DNA from: Hyphococcus lacteus
GTDB taxonomy: Bacteria > Pseudomonadota > Alphaproteobacteria > Caulobacterales > Parvularculaceae
Length of the DNA: 64,000 bases
Direction of reading: 5' to 3'
NCBI RefSeq assembly: GCF_041058985.1
Contig: NZ_JBEHZE010000001.1
Location: 806,001-870,000 of the forward strand
Part shown: positions 8,041-16,660 of the stretch, in pieces
Layout of the letters: every line of letters starts with the position of its first letter
How positions within the stretch are numbered: the first letter of the stretch is position 1
Program-made: the position numbers and the translations under genes
Notes under the pieces: generated by a model
Told to the model about the DNA's origin: nothing
The model's input: only the letters and a program-made list of their open reading frames with translations
The model's database searches: none

Positions 8041-10167
8041 TTATCCTGCCAATGATGCGAGCAGTAACAATGCCACGATATTGGTAATTTTGATCATTGG
8101 GTTCACCGCAGGACCCGCCGTATCTTTGTAAGGGTCGCCAACAGTGTCGCCAGTCACAGCGGCTTTATGGGCTTCTGAGCCCTTTCCGCCATGATTGCCA
8201 TCTTCGATATATTTCTTGGCGTTGTCCCACGCGCCGCCACCGGCAGTCATCGACACCGCGACGAACAAACCGGTGACGATGACACCGATCAACATCGCAC
8301 CCACCGCAGAAAGCGCAGCAGATTTATCAGCAACCGCAAGGATGACAAAATAAACAACGATCGGTGAGAAGATCGGCAGCATTGACGGCACCACCATCTC
8401 TTTGATCGCCGCTCCGGTCAGCATATCGACCGCGCGCGCATAATCAGGCTTCTCTGTGCCTTGCATGATGCCCGGCTTTTCTTTGAACTGCCGACGGACC
8501 TCTTCGACAATCGCACTAGCAGCACGACCAACGGCCTGCATCGCTAACCCGCCAAAGAGATATGGCAACAAACCACCAATCAACAGACCGGCAATCACAT
8601 AAGGGTCAGACAACGAGAAGTTGACATTCACGTCCGCAAAAAACGGGTATTCCGTTGGGTGTGCAACAAAGTGCTCGATGTCTTTGGTGTAAGCCGCAAA
8701 GAGCACCAGTGCCCCAAGCCCGGCTGAGCCAATCGCATAGCCTTTTGTAACCGCTTTGGTTGTGTTCCCAACGGCATCCAACGCATCAGTCGTATCACGG
8801 ACCGATCCTTCAAGGCCTGACATTTCTGCGATACCACCGGCATTATCCGTAACCGGACCAAAGGCATCAAGAGCAACGATCATACCCGCCAAGGCAAGCA
8901 TCGTGGTCACAGCCGTTGCAATCCCGAAAAGTCCCGCAAGATTGAATGACGTGATAATCGCAGCAACGATCACAATCGCCGGCAGTGCGGTGGCTTCCAT
9001 AGAAACAGCAAGCCCCTGAATGACGTTTGTGCCGTGTCCGGATTCAGACGCAAGCGCCACCGATTTCACCGGGCGGTATTCTGTGCCCGTATAATATTCT
9101 GTGATCCAAACGATAAGTCCCGTTACAACAAGACCAATTACACCGCAGAGAAATAGGCTAAGCCCGGTGAAAGGAAGCCCGCGGCTGGTTTCGGCAACAG
9201 TTTCGGAAAACCCGAACATCTGGAACGTGACGCCGCCCACAGCCACAAGCGACAAGACGCCCGTCACAATCAACCCCTTATAGAGCGCACCCATGATATT
9301 CGTAGACCCCTTGGATAGGGTCACGAAATATGTCCCGATGATTGAGGTGATGATACAAACCGCACCAATCGCCAACGGGTAGAACATAAACTGTGCGGCA
9401 TTTGCCGTGAACAAGATCGACCCAAGCACCATGGTGGCAGCAACAGTCACCACATAGGTTTCAAACAAATCGGCCGCCATACCCGCACAATCACCGACAT
9501 TGTCGCCAACATTGTCCGCGATTGTCGCCGGGTTTCGGGGGTCATCTTCTGGAATGCCCGCTTCAACCTTGCCGACCATATCGCCGCCAACATCAGCACC
9601 CTTGGTGAAGATGCCACCGCCAAGACGCGCAAACACCGAAATCAATGACGCACCAAGCGAGAGCGACACCAAGCCATTCACAACGGCACGGCTTTCCGGC
9701 GCGTGGCCAAGCACACCCGTAAGGAACCCATAATATGCAGCAAGCCCCATAAGCGCGAGACCAGCCACCAAAAGCCCGGTGATCGCGCCCGAACGAAACG
9801 CAACTGACAGTCCTTTGCCAAGGCTTTCGCTAGCGGCATGAGTCGTTCTGACATTGGCCCGAACAGAAACCAGCATGCCTATAAAGCCCGCAGCACCCGA
9901 GAGAACGGCACCGATCGCAAAACCAAATGCCGGAATAAAATCGAGCTTGAAAGCCCCAAGTAGTACCAGAAATACGACACAGCCAACGATCGTAATGGTC
10001 TGATATTGTTTCTTTAGATAGGCGCTCGCGCCCTCTTGGATTGCCGCCGCAATTTCACGCATGCGGTCATTTCCAGTTGGCAGTGAAAGTACTGATTTTA
10101 CGGTAATCGCGCCGTAAAGTATGGCTAAAAGACCGGCCCCTATAACCGCCCAAAGCTCCAAACTCAT
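8041..10167 (-). CDS. hppA: K+-independent, H+-translocating membrane pyrophosphatase
   Basis: An inner-membrane pump of 708 residues and about 16 transmembrane helices. It couples pyrophosphate hydrolysis to proton export. The substrate site is clear: DVGGDMVGKVEAGIPEDDPR followed by ADNVGDNVGDCAGMAADLFE. A second acidic cluster near the C-terminus (DNAKKYIEDG, then GDTVGDPYKDTAGPAVNP) completes the active site. The selectivity position reads GNTTKA with Lys, which marks the K+-independent subfamily; Ala there would mean K+-dependent. A ribosome site (AAGGGAAC) precedes ATG 10167. The gene is transcribed alone and ends at a strong terminator. Confidence 0.96.
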   Translation of the reverse strand: MSLELWAVIGAGLLAILYGAITVKSVLSLPTGNDRMREIAAAIQEGASAYLKKQYQTITIVGCVVFLVLLGAFKLDFIPAFGFAIGAVLSGAAGFIGMLVSVRANVRTTHAASESLGKGLSVAFRSGAITGLLVAGLALMGLAAYYGFLTGVLGHAPESRAVVNGLVSLSLGASLISVFARLGGGIFTKGADVGGDMVGKVEAGIPEDDPRNPATIADNVGDNVGDCAGMAADLFETYVVTVAATMVLGSILFTANAAQFMFYPLAIGAVCIITSIIGTYFVTLSKGSTNIMGALYKGLIVTGVLSLVAVGGVTFQMFGFSETVAETSRGLPFTGLSLFLCGVIGLVVTGLIVWITEYYTGTEYRPVKSVALASESGHGTNVIQGLAVSMEATALPAIVIVAAIITSFNLAGLFGIATAVTTMLALAGMIVALDAFGPVTDNAGGIAEMSGLEGSVRDTTDALDAVGNTTKAVTKGYAIGSAGLGALVLFAAYTKDIEHFVAHPTEYPFFADVNVNFSLSDPYVIAGLLIGGLLPYLFGGLAMQAVGRAASAIVEEVRRQFKEKPGIMQGTEKPDYARAVDMLTGAAIKEMVVPSMLPIFSPIVVYFVILAVADKSAALSAVGAMLIGVIVTGLFVAVSMTAGGGAWDNAKKYIEDGNHGGKGSEAHKAAVTGDTVGDPYKDTAGPAVNPMIKITNIVALLLLASLAG

Positions 10168-10326
10168 GATGTTCCCTTCCTCAATCTTATATTTTTTGCT
10201 GATTGTTAAGTGGCAGTGCCAGGTATGGCCGCAGCAACGAAGGAAATTCGCGCGCGCTTCAACCCGCCCCTTGTGAAGTCATCGGCGAATCTGACAAAGC
10301 AAAAGGTTAAAATCAACAAAAACTTA

Positions 10327-10353
10327 CGCCGACTTGGTATGGCCAAGTCGGCG
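10327..10353 (-). terminator. perfect 11-bp hairpin downstream of the lipid hydroxylase gene
   Basis: CGCCGACTTGG (10327-10337) pairs perfectly with 10343-10353 around a 5-base loop. Read on the minus strand it lies 40 bases after the hydroxylase stop and is followed by TAAGTTTTTGTT, an imperfect U-tract. It also sits in the leader of hppA, so it separates the two minus-strand genes. Confidence 0.6.
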
Positions 10354-10392
10354 CAGGTCAGGTCGGAACGTTTTTAAGCGTCGGAAAAGCCG

Positions 10393-11160
10393 TTATGCAG
10401 CGCGTGAACGCATCGAGCGTTTTGTGTCTGGCTCGGCGTCCGTGAGTTCTTTAACCCAAGGGTAACGAACGGCCGTTTCGTCTGTGTAACCAAGGTTACG
10501 CGCGGTCGCACTGCGCGGTGCATCCTCTGTCGTTTCATAGAATGTCCGGAAGACACGATCCCAGAAAAATTCTGCAATGCCGTAGTTACCATTTTCATTG
10601 TGAAAGTGGTGTGCGAGGTGGCGTGTTTTGATCGTTTTCCAGAATTTTGACTTGGGTTCAAAAGCGAGATGCTGCCCAGCATGCAAAAATTCCGTGTAAC
10701 AGGTCATGGCAACCGTGCCTAAAATAGCGCCAGCGGCACCAGAAACACCGCTAATCAGATATCCAATCGGACCCGCTACAAAAATAATCGTCGGAAGCGT
10801 GGTGTGGAGACCGCCGAACAACACGGAAAGGTCGTTGGGGAAACGATGGTGATCATAGTGAACTCGCTTCCATAACCGCGCGAGATACGGCGTTTTGTAC
10901 ATCCAGCTTCCATGCAGGATGAACCGGTGAACGATATACCATGAAATCGGAAACATCACCGCACCGACGCCAAAAGCCAGCAAAAACATAGGTATAGACG
11001 TTATCGTAGCGATGCCAACACCAACTGCGATGACCATAATCAGCGCGTAAATCTGGATCGCCGGATAGGTGATATATGCTTTGACAAGGTCGTCAAATGT
11101 CATGCGGTTGAGAAGATATTCCTCTTCTTTCCATGCTTTATAACCGATAAAGAGCCGCAT
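10393..11160 (-). CDS. sterol desaturase / fatty acid hydroxylase family membrane protein
   Basis: A di-iron membrane oxygenase of the FA-hydroxylase superfamily. It has about four hydrophobic segments and His-rich motifs: HRFILH, HYDHH, HAGQH and HLAHHFHNENGNYG. These ligate two irons and are complete. Members hydroxylate or desaturate sterols, carotenoids or sphingolipid acyl chains. The gene is divergent from the ceramide synthesis operon, so hydroxylation of a sphingolipid or its acyl chain is a reasonable inference. I prefer ATG 11160 because CAGGTG sits 5 bases upstream. An in-frame GTG at 11253 would add 31 residues without a visible ribosome site. The enzyme class is well supported; the substrate is not. 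Confidence 0.82.
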   Translation of the reverse strand: MRLFIGYKAWKEEEYLLNRMTFDDLVKAYITYPAIQIYALIMVIAVGVGIATITSIPMFLLAFGVGAVMFPISWYIVHRFILHGSWMYKTPYLARLWKRVHYDHHRFPNDLSVLFGGLHTTLPTIIFVAGPIGYLISGVSGAAGAILGTVAMTCYTEFLHAGQHLAFEPKSKFWKTIKTRHLAHHFHNENGNYGIAEFFWDRVFRTFYETTEDAPRSATARNLGYTDETAVRYPWVKELTDAEPDTKRSMRSRAA

Positions 11161-11683
11161 TAGCGCACCTGATGTTGTTTGCTGAGACCGAGGATACATC
11201 ATCCATATCGGCGGCCATAACAATAGGGTTGCGATCCCGCGAGGCGCGATCACAGCGTGGGGAAAGTAGGCTCACCAAGGCCAGGGTTCAAGCGCCTTTG
11301 TCCCATTCTCGATCAATTATCCGCGCCGAATTGTGCGCTAGTTGTAACATCTCGCCGCAAATCTTGATGCAATGCAGTAAGTAAAGGACTTGCCCGTTGA
11401 CCCAAGGCCTTGTATCGGCTCAAGATTAATGCCGTTAGCCCATATTCTGGTGTGGGCCGAGGGGTTGAAGTCGCTCAACTGCCGGGAAACCTGGAGCAGC
11501 ATGAGGCTGGAGGCATACGAAAACGTGTGCCAGAAGGTGACAAAACCGGCCTGAGGTCGCAAAGTTAAATATGCCGGCAGATGCTGGTGGCAAATCCGCC
11601 GGCGTAAGTCGGTATCATAAACTCCGGGCTAGTACCGGACACCAACGTGCCGGAAACAGCCGGCAGAGTGCGGGGCGTAATAA
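11161..11683. other. intergenic region between divergent hydroxylase and ceramide operon
   Basis: About 520 bases without a convincing gene. The region must hold the promoters for both divergent units. Several short GC-rich inverted repeats built on GCCGGC lie between about 11571 and 11662, just upstream of the acyl-AMP ligase. I see no exact CtrA box, DnaA box or recognised riboswitch. If the hydroxylase starts at the GTG 11253, the gap shrinks to 430 bases. Confidence 0.4.
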
Positions 11684-13483
11684 ATGGCCGTGATCCCAGA
11701 ACTTGGCAAACAAGAACCAGCAAACATGCCTACCCCGACCAGTAATAAATCGCTGGCAACGAAGGCGGGTGGCTTCACGACGATCATCGACGCGCTCGAT
11801 TACGCCGCCCAAGGTGAAACAGGGTATTCGTTCTTTAACTTACGTGGCGAAGTTTCGACTGCCCTGCCTTATCGGGAGTTGCGCGACAATGCGAAAATAC
11901 TAGCGCGTCGTCTTGCCGGTCGGTTTGAGCGCGGTGCGCGCCTTGCGGTTGTTGCGGAGACAAGCCCTGAATTTCTGACGACATTTTACGCCTGCCAATA
12001 TGCCGGCCTGATCCCCGCGCCGATGCCGATGCCGGTTAATCTTGGCGGCAAGGATGGATACATCACCCAAATTCGGCAGATGATTTCTGGTGCCAAGGCT
12101 GATGCAGTGGTTGGCCCTGTGAATTTACGGGAGTTCCTGTCCGATGCGGCTGATCAAGCGGGCTGTGATACCGTTCTTGATTTTGATGAACTGAATGCGC
12201 TCGAAGATAACGGCGTAGAGGCTGTGCCTTTTGGCCCTGATGATTATTGCTATATCCAATATTCTTCCGGTTCGACTAGCGCGCCCAAAGGCGTCATCGG
12301 AATGCAGCGTACTGTTTGTGCGAACCTGACTGCGATTGCACGCCACGGTATGGGCCTGCGCGATGGTGACCGCGCCACGAGCTGGTTGCCGCTTTATCAC
12401 GACATGGGCCTTATTGGTTTTGTACTGACACCAATGACCTGTCAGGTTGGTGTTGATTTCCTAGCGACATCTGATTTCGTTCGTCGGCCATTATTGTGGT
12501 TGCGGATTATCACCGAACATAAATCGACGATTACCTACAGCCCTTCATTCGGGTACGAATTAGCGGCAAAGCGTTCTGCGCGTGCGGAACCGGGCGCGAT
12601 TGATCTTTCGCGGTTGCGCGTTGCAGGTATTGGCGGCGATATGGTTCGCCCCGAAGCGCTAAACGCCTTTGCCGAGGCTTTTGGACCATTTGGTTTCAAC
12701 GCAACGGCATTCCTGCCGAGCTACGGCATGGCCGAAGCAACCCTAGCGATCTCGTTCCCGGATCTCGAAGAAGAAGTCATGGTCGATGAGGTCGACATGC
12801 GCCATTACACCCGTTCCGGTGTGGCGCAACCCGCATCAGCCGTGACATCTCCCGAACACAAACGTGGTTTCGTATTATGCGGCCGCCCCCTAGAAGGTCA
12901 CGCCATCGAAGTCCGCGATGAAAACGGCAGCCGGATTGAAGAACGCCAGGTTGGTCGGATCTTCATCAAAGGGCCAAGCCTTACGCCCGGTTATTTTTCC
13001 GATCCGGAATCATCAGCCGCAATGTATAATGGCGAATGGCTCGACACTGGCGATATGGGATATTTCCTCGCCGGTCAGATTGTTATCACGGGCCGCGCCA
13101 AAGACCTGATCATTATCAATGGTCGGAATATCTGGCCACAAGACATCGAATGGGCCGTTGAAAAAGTCGATGGAGTACGCGGCGGTGGTGTTGCAGCATT
13201 TTCCGTTGATGATGGCGGTTCAGAACGGATTGTCGTCGTTGCAGAGCGGCGTGGTCTTGACGCAGAAGCGCTTGCTACATTGAAGCGCGAAGTTTCTTCT
13301 GTTGTGCAAAACGCAGTCGGCGCACCAGCAGAAATTGTTCTCGCGCGCCCGCATTCGATGGTGGTTACATCATCCGGTAAGTTATCGCGCGCCAAGGTAA
13401 AACAAAAATACCTAGATGGTGCGTTTGGCGAAGACGCGTCACAAGAGAATGCGGTGCGCCCACTCGCAGAGGCCCGCGTTTGA
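11684..13483 (+). CDS. fatty acyl-AMP ligase / long-chain acyl activating enzyme (ceramide locus)
   Basis: A 599-residue adenylate-forming enzyme. The P-loop-like motif is YIQYSSGSTSAPKGV near residue 190, followed by SWLPLYHDMGLIGF. Later come SYGMAEATLA (A5), TGDMGY (A7) and a C-terminal GKLSRAKVKQKYL region. The HDMGLIG segment and overall pattern are those of the FadD32/FAAL branch, which makes acyl-adenylates for loading onto an acyl carrier protein rather than CoA. That fits the ACP gene two places downstream. It probably activates the fatty acid used for ceramide. An internal ATG at 11726 is a possible alternative start. The stop overlaps the next gene's TTG start. Confidence 0.88.
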   Translation: MAVIPELGKQEPANMPTPTSNKSLATKAGGFTTIIDALDYAAQGETGYSFFNLRGEVSTALPYRELRDNAKILARRLAGRFERGARLAVVAETSPEFLTTFYACQYAGLIPAPMPMPVNLGGKDGYITQIRQMISGAKADAVVGPVNLREFLSDAADQAGCDTVLDFDELNALEDNGVEAVPFGPDDYCYIQYSSGSTSAPKGVIGMQRTVCANLTAIARHGMGLRDGDRATSWLPLYHDMGLIGFVLTPMTCQVGVDFLATSDFVRRPLLWLRIITEHKSTITYSPSFGYELAAKRSARAEPGAIDLSRLRVAGIGGDMVRPEALNAFAEAFGPFGFNATAFLPSYGMAEATLAISFPDLEEEVMVDEVDMRHYTRSGVAQPASAVTSPEHKRGFVLCGRPLEGHAIEVRDENGSRIEERQVGRIFIKGPSLTPGYFSDPESSAAMYNGEWLDTGDMGYFLAGQIVITGRAKDLIIINGRNIWPQDIEWAVEKVDGVRGGGVAAFSVDDGGSERIVVVAERRGLDAEALATLKREVSSVVQNAVGAPAEIVLARPHSMVVTSSGKLSRAKVKQKYLDGAFGEDASQENAVRPLAEARV

Positions 13484-14424
13484 ACAAAAGAGCTGCGGTC
13501 ACCGGCGGCACCGGTTTTGTCGGCACCGCACTGATCGAACACCTAATCAACGATGGCTGGGAAGTTACCGCACTAGCGCGTGATCCCGCACGCCTGAACC
13601 CCGAACATTTAAACACGACGCAAAAACTACGCGTGGTCGAAGGCAGCCTTGCTGATCCAAAGGCGCTTGCGAATTTAGCTGATGGTGTTGATGTTTTTTT
13701 TCATCTTGCCGGTCTGACACACGCAAAACACCCCGACGACTATCGCAAGGTCAACGTAGACGGTGCGGTCGCCGCCGCAAAAGCCAGTCGCGACGTTGGC
13801 GCATTATTCGTTCACACATCATCTATGTCCGCAAGGATGCCGAATACCTCACCCTACGCACAAAGCAAATTTGAAAGCGAAACGGCAGTCGATGCTGTTG
13901 GCGGGAGGTGGGTGGCCCTGCGTCTGCCGGCTATTTATGGGCCACGGGATATGGTGACCCTGCCGGTTTTTAAGCTGGTCAAAAGCGGCCTTGCCCTCGA
14001 ACCGCGCACCGAAACGCCAGCCCGCGCCTCCATCCTTTTTGTAGAAGATGCAGCATCATCGCTTATTGCAGCTGCGCAATCAGCCCCGCCCGGTCATGTT
14101 TATGAGGTCGGAGATGAGCGCCGCGACGGTTTTGCATGGTCAGAAATCAACGCCGCTCTGGGCGAAACCCTCGGTACCCAGCCCAAGCCGATACGGGTAC
14201 CGCGCAGCGTCATCTCGCTCTATCATAGCGGCGTTAGGGGCTTTGAGCGCTTGTTTGATCGTGCCCCCAGCGTGCGTGAGGGTCAGATCAATGAATTTTT
14301 TCACCCTGACTGGGTTGCGCGCGAGAACTTGCTGTCCGACGCTTGTGGATGGCAGCCACAAACTTCATTGAAAGAAGGGTTTGCAAAAACCGCCCATTGG
14401 TATCAAAAACACGGCCTACTTTAG
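13480..14424 (+). CDS. cerR: NAD-dependent epimerase/dehydratase-like reductase (ceramide reductase candidate)
   Basis: An extended SDR of 314 residues. The Rossmann motif is TGGTGFVG near residue 9, and the catalytic pair is SPYAQSK (Tyr-x3-Lys). In Caulobacter a gene of this family in the same cluster (spt, acp, acyl ligase) reduces the 3-keto group of oxidised ceramide, so I infer the same role here. The start is an unusual TTG whose bases overlap the ligase TGA (TTGA), implying translational coupling. No ATG lies nearby in frame, and the Rossmann motif begins at once, which supports the TTG. The specific name depends on gene context. Confidence 0.78.
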   Translation: MNKRAAVTGGTGFVGTALIEHLINDGWEVTALARDPARLNPEHLNTTQKLRVVEGSLADPKALANLADGVDVFFHLAGLTHAKHPDDYRKVNVDGAVAAAKASRDVGALFVHTSSMSARMPNTSPYAQSKFESETAVDAVGGRWVALRLPAIYGPRDMVTLPVFKLVKSGLALEPRTETPARASILFVEDAASSLIAAAQSAPPGHVYEVGDERRDGFAWSEINAALGETLGTQPKPIRVPRSVISLYHSGVRGFERLFDRAPSVREGQINEFFHPDWVARENLLSDACGWQPQTSLKEGFAKTAHWYQKHGLL

Positions 14425-14478
14425 CGTTAAACATCATTCGCCATCTTTTCGCTAAAAACCGATCAAGGAGATAAGACG

Positions 14479-14742
14479 ATGTCCGGCATTCAGGAAGACG
14501 ACGATCTCGTGTTCCACAAGATTTGTGCGCTGCTTGAGCCCCTTAATGAGAAGGGCGTCAAGATGACTCGCGATACAGACATTATTGCAGATCTCGAAAT
14601 CGACTCCGTGTCGTTGCTCGACGTGGTGATGGATATTGAAGATAATTACGACATCTCCATTCCGGTCAATACGATCTCGGAAATCAAAACAATCGGCGAG
14701 TTGGTCGATGCCATTCACGAAATCAAGAAAGAGCAGTCCTAG
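14479..14742 (+). CDS. acp: acyl carrier protein of the sphingolipid locus
   Basis: An 87-residue acidic helical protein. The phosphopantetheine attachment motif is EIDSVSLLD, with Ser43. The flanking helix (VVMDIEDNYDI) and the later TIGELVDAI are typical of ACPs. A strong ribosome site (AAGGAG) precedes ATG 14479. It lies between the acyl-AMP ligase/reductase pair and the serine palmitoyltransferase, 2 bases before the latter. The likely role is to receive the acyl chain from the ligase and present it to Spt or the N-acyltransferase. It is a dedicated ACP, distinct from the housekeeping acpP. Confidence 0.9.
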   Translation: MSGIQEDDDLVFHKICALLEPLNEKGVKMTRDTDIIADLEIDSVSLLDVVMDIEDNYDISIPVNTISEIKTIGELVDAIHEIKKEQS

Positions 14743-14744
14743 CG

Positions 14745-15953
14745 ATGAGCCTGTTTGACAAATTCGAGCCAACCGCAAAACTTTTGCAAAGCCTTTTAGA
14801 GGCATCGCCGCGCGACCCATTCAGCGTCAAGATGGACGAAATGAAAGGCCCGACGCGCGCAATCGTTGAAGGCCAAGAAATCGTCCTTGCAGGAACCAAT
14901 AATTATCTTGGCCTGACCTACGACGAAGGTGCCGTCGAAGCCGCCGTCGAAGCGGTTAAAGAATCCGGCACAGGCACCACTGGTTCGCGTTTTGCCAATG
15001 GTACCTACTCGGCCCACCGCCAACTCGAAGAAGATCTGGCAAAGTTCTTGGGTTATAAATATTGCATGGTTTTTTCGACCGGTTATCAGGCGAACCTTGG
15101 TGCTATCTCCGCTCTCGCCACCGCGCCCCATGACGTGATTCTAATCGATGCAGACTGTCACGCCTGTATTTATGATGGGTGTCAACTTTCTGGCGCGGAG
15201 ACAATCCGTTTCCGTCATAATGATCCTGAGAGCCTCGACAAGCGCTTGTCCCGCCTTGGGCCAGAGGTCAAAGGCAAGCTGGTTTGTCTTGAGGGGATGT
15301 ATTCGATGTTTGGCGATGTTGCGCCAGTCAAGGAATTTGTCGAAGTCGCCCACAAACATGGCGCTTATGTATTGCTTGATGAAGCGCATTCATTCGGTGT
15401 GTTCGGCGAAAACGGACAAGGCGTCTGCGAGGCCGAGGGCGTTCGCGATCAGGTTGATTTTTACACCGGCACCTTCTCGAAAAGCTTGGCCTCCATCGGT
15501 GGATTTGTTGCCTCTAACCATCCACAGCTGGAGTATCTGCGCTTTTCAAGCCGCCCATACATGTTCACCGCGTCGCCATCGCCGTCGAATATTGCAGCAG
15601 CTTCAGCGGCGCTTAAGCGAATTTCAAGCGACAATTCAATGCGCGAGAATCTTTGGAAGAACGCCAAGCGCATCCACGAGGCATTCACCCAGCTTGGGTT
15701 TGAGACTTGCGCGCCCGTTGGCCCGGTCATCGCCGTTAAACTCGCGAATAAAGAACAAGCCTTCATGGCATGGAACGTTCTGATGGAACATGGCGTTTAC
15801 GTTAATCTGGCTATTCCGCCTGGCACGCCAAATGCAACGTCGATTCTTCGCCTAAGCGTTTCAGCGGCACACACGGATGACGATTTGGACATTGTTGTCA
15901 GCGCTTACACAGCGCTGTCGCAAATCTTGTCTAAACAAGCACAAGAAGCCTGA
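14745..15953 (+). CDS. spt: serine palmitoyltransferase
   Basis: A PLP-dependent alpha-oxoamine synthase of 402 residues. It condenses serine with a long-chain acyl thioester to give 3-ketosphinganine, the first step of sphingolipid synthesis. Visible signatures: NYLGLTYDE near the N-terminus, STGYQANLGA, DADCHACIYDG (His stacking on PLP), LLDEAHSFGVFGENGQG (Asp to the pyridine nitrogen) and TGTFSKSLASIGG with the Schiff-base Lys246. KBL and AONS (biotin) enzymes share the fold. Neighbouring ACP, reductase and N-acyltransferase favour Spt. It resembles soluble bacterial Spt in lacking a membrane helix. The start is 2 bases after acp. Confidence 0.9.
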   Translation: MSLFDKFEPTAKLLQSLLEASPRDPFSVKMDEMKGPTRAIVEGQEIVLAGTNNYLGLTYDEGAVEAAVEAVKESGTGTTGSRFANGTYSAHRQLEEDLAKFLGYKYCMVFSTGYQANLGAISALATAPHDVILIDADCHACIYDGCQLSGAETIRFRHNDPESLDKRLSRLGPEVKGKLVCLEGMYSMFGDVAPVKEFVEVAHKHGAYVLLDEAHSFGVFGENGQGVCEAEGVRDQVDFYTGTFSKSLASIGGFVASNHPQLEYLRFSSRPYMFTASPSPSNIAAASAALKRISSDNSMRENLWKNAKRIHEAFTQLGFETCAPVGPVIAVKLANKEQAFMAWNVLMEHGVYVNLAIPPGTPNATSILRLSVSAAHTDDDLDIVVSAYTALSQILSKQAQEA

Positions 15954-16067
15954 GGGGGGAGCCCGCGCGCCTTCACAATCGCGTCAGGCTCATAAGCGCC
16001 ACATTTTCGCCGCTCGATTGGCGATTGCGGGGCTTATGTGTCGGGTTAGGAAAAGGATGAAGGACAC

Positions 16068-16577
16068 ATGTTAAAGCGTACCAGTCTTTTGGCCAGTTCA
16101 TTGATTGTAAGCGCGTCTATTCTGACGACGGGCGCAGCATTGGCCAAAAAAACGCCACCGCCGACCGCTGCCGATTACGAGTTCGAGCATGTCAGCTGTA
16201 AAGGCGACGAAAACGAAATCCGCATAATTGTCGCTGGCATTAAAACCCCCAGCGGATTGATCACTGCGGATTTGTTCCCGAACAAAGAAGATGGCTTTTT
16301 ACGCGGGCGTGGACGCTTGCTACAGGTCAAATTTGCGGCCAAGGCACCAATGACCAAGTTTTGTGTCACTGCGCCGGAAAGTGGCCAATTCGCCATGTCG
16401 GTCTATCACGACGGCAATGCCAATGGCACATTCGACAAAAATGGGATCGGCCTGCCGGCGGAACCTTGGGGCATCTCTAATAACCCAAAGGTACGGTTTG
16501 CGCCCCCACCCGTCGAGAAAGCGCTGTTCACTGTTACCAAAGACACGCCAGCGCAAGTCTATATCGATCTGAACTAG
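16068..16577 (+). CDS. secreted DUF2141 protein
   Basis: A 169-residue exported protein with a signal peptide ending near GAALAKK. The mature part shows the DUF2141 pattern: a beta-rich domain with MSVYHDGNANGTFDKNGIG, then EPWGISNN and KVRFAPPP. The acidic Asp/Asn loop resembles a Ca2+-binding motif. The function of DUF2141 is not known. The gene sits between spt and the ceramide synthase-like acyltransferase in the same direction, with its own ribosome site (AAGGACAC). It is probably co-transcribed and may act on the periplasmic side in lipid handling; that role is inference. Confidence 0.72.
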   Translation: MLKRTSLLASSLIVSASILTTGAALAKKTPPPTAADYEFEHVSCKGDENEIRIIVAGIKTPSGLITADLFPNKEDGFLRGRGRLLQVKFAAKAPMTKFCVTAPESGQFAMSVYHDGNANGTFDKNGIGLPAEPWGISNNPKVRFAPPPVEKALFTVTKDTPAQVYIDLN

Positions 16578-16660
16578 GTCGCACACTTTTCATTTTGGCT
16601 AATCCGCTTTAGTCACGACTGATACCGGTCTTCAAGATCGGAGCAGCCGAAGGATTATCC

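Noticed and set aside
8041..10167. K+-dependent or Na+-pumping pyrophosphatase.
   Set aside because: The motif reads GNTTKA with Lys at the cation-selectivity position, which fits the K+-independent proton-pumping group.
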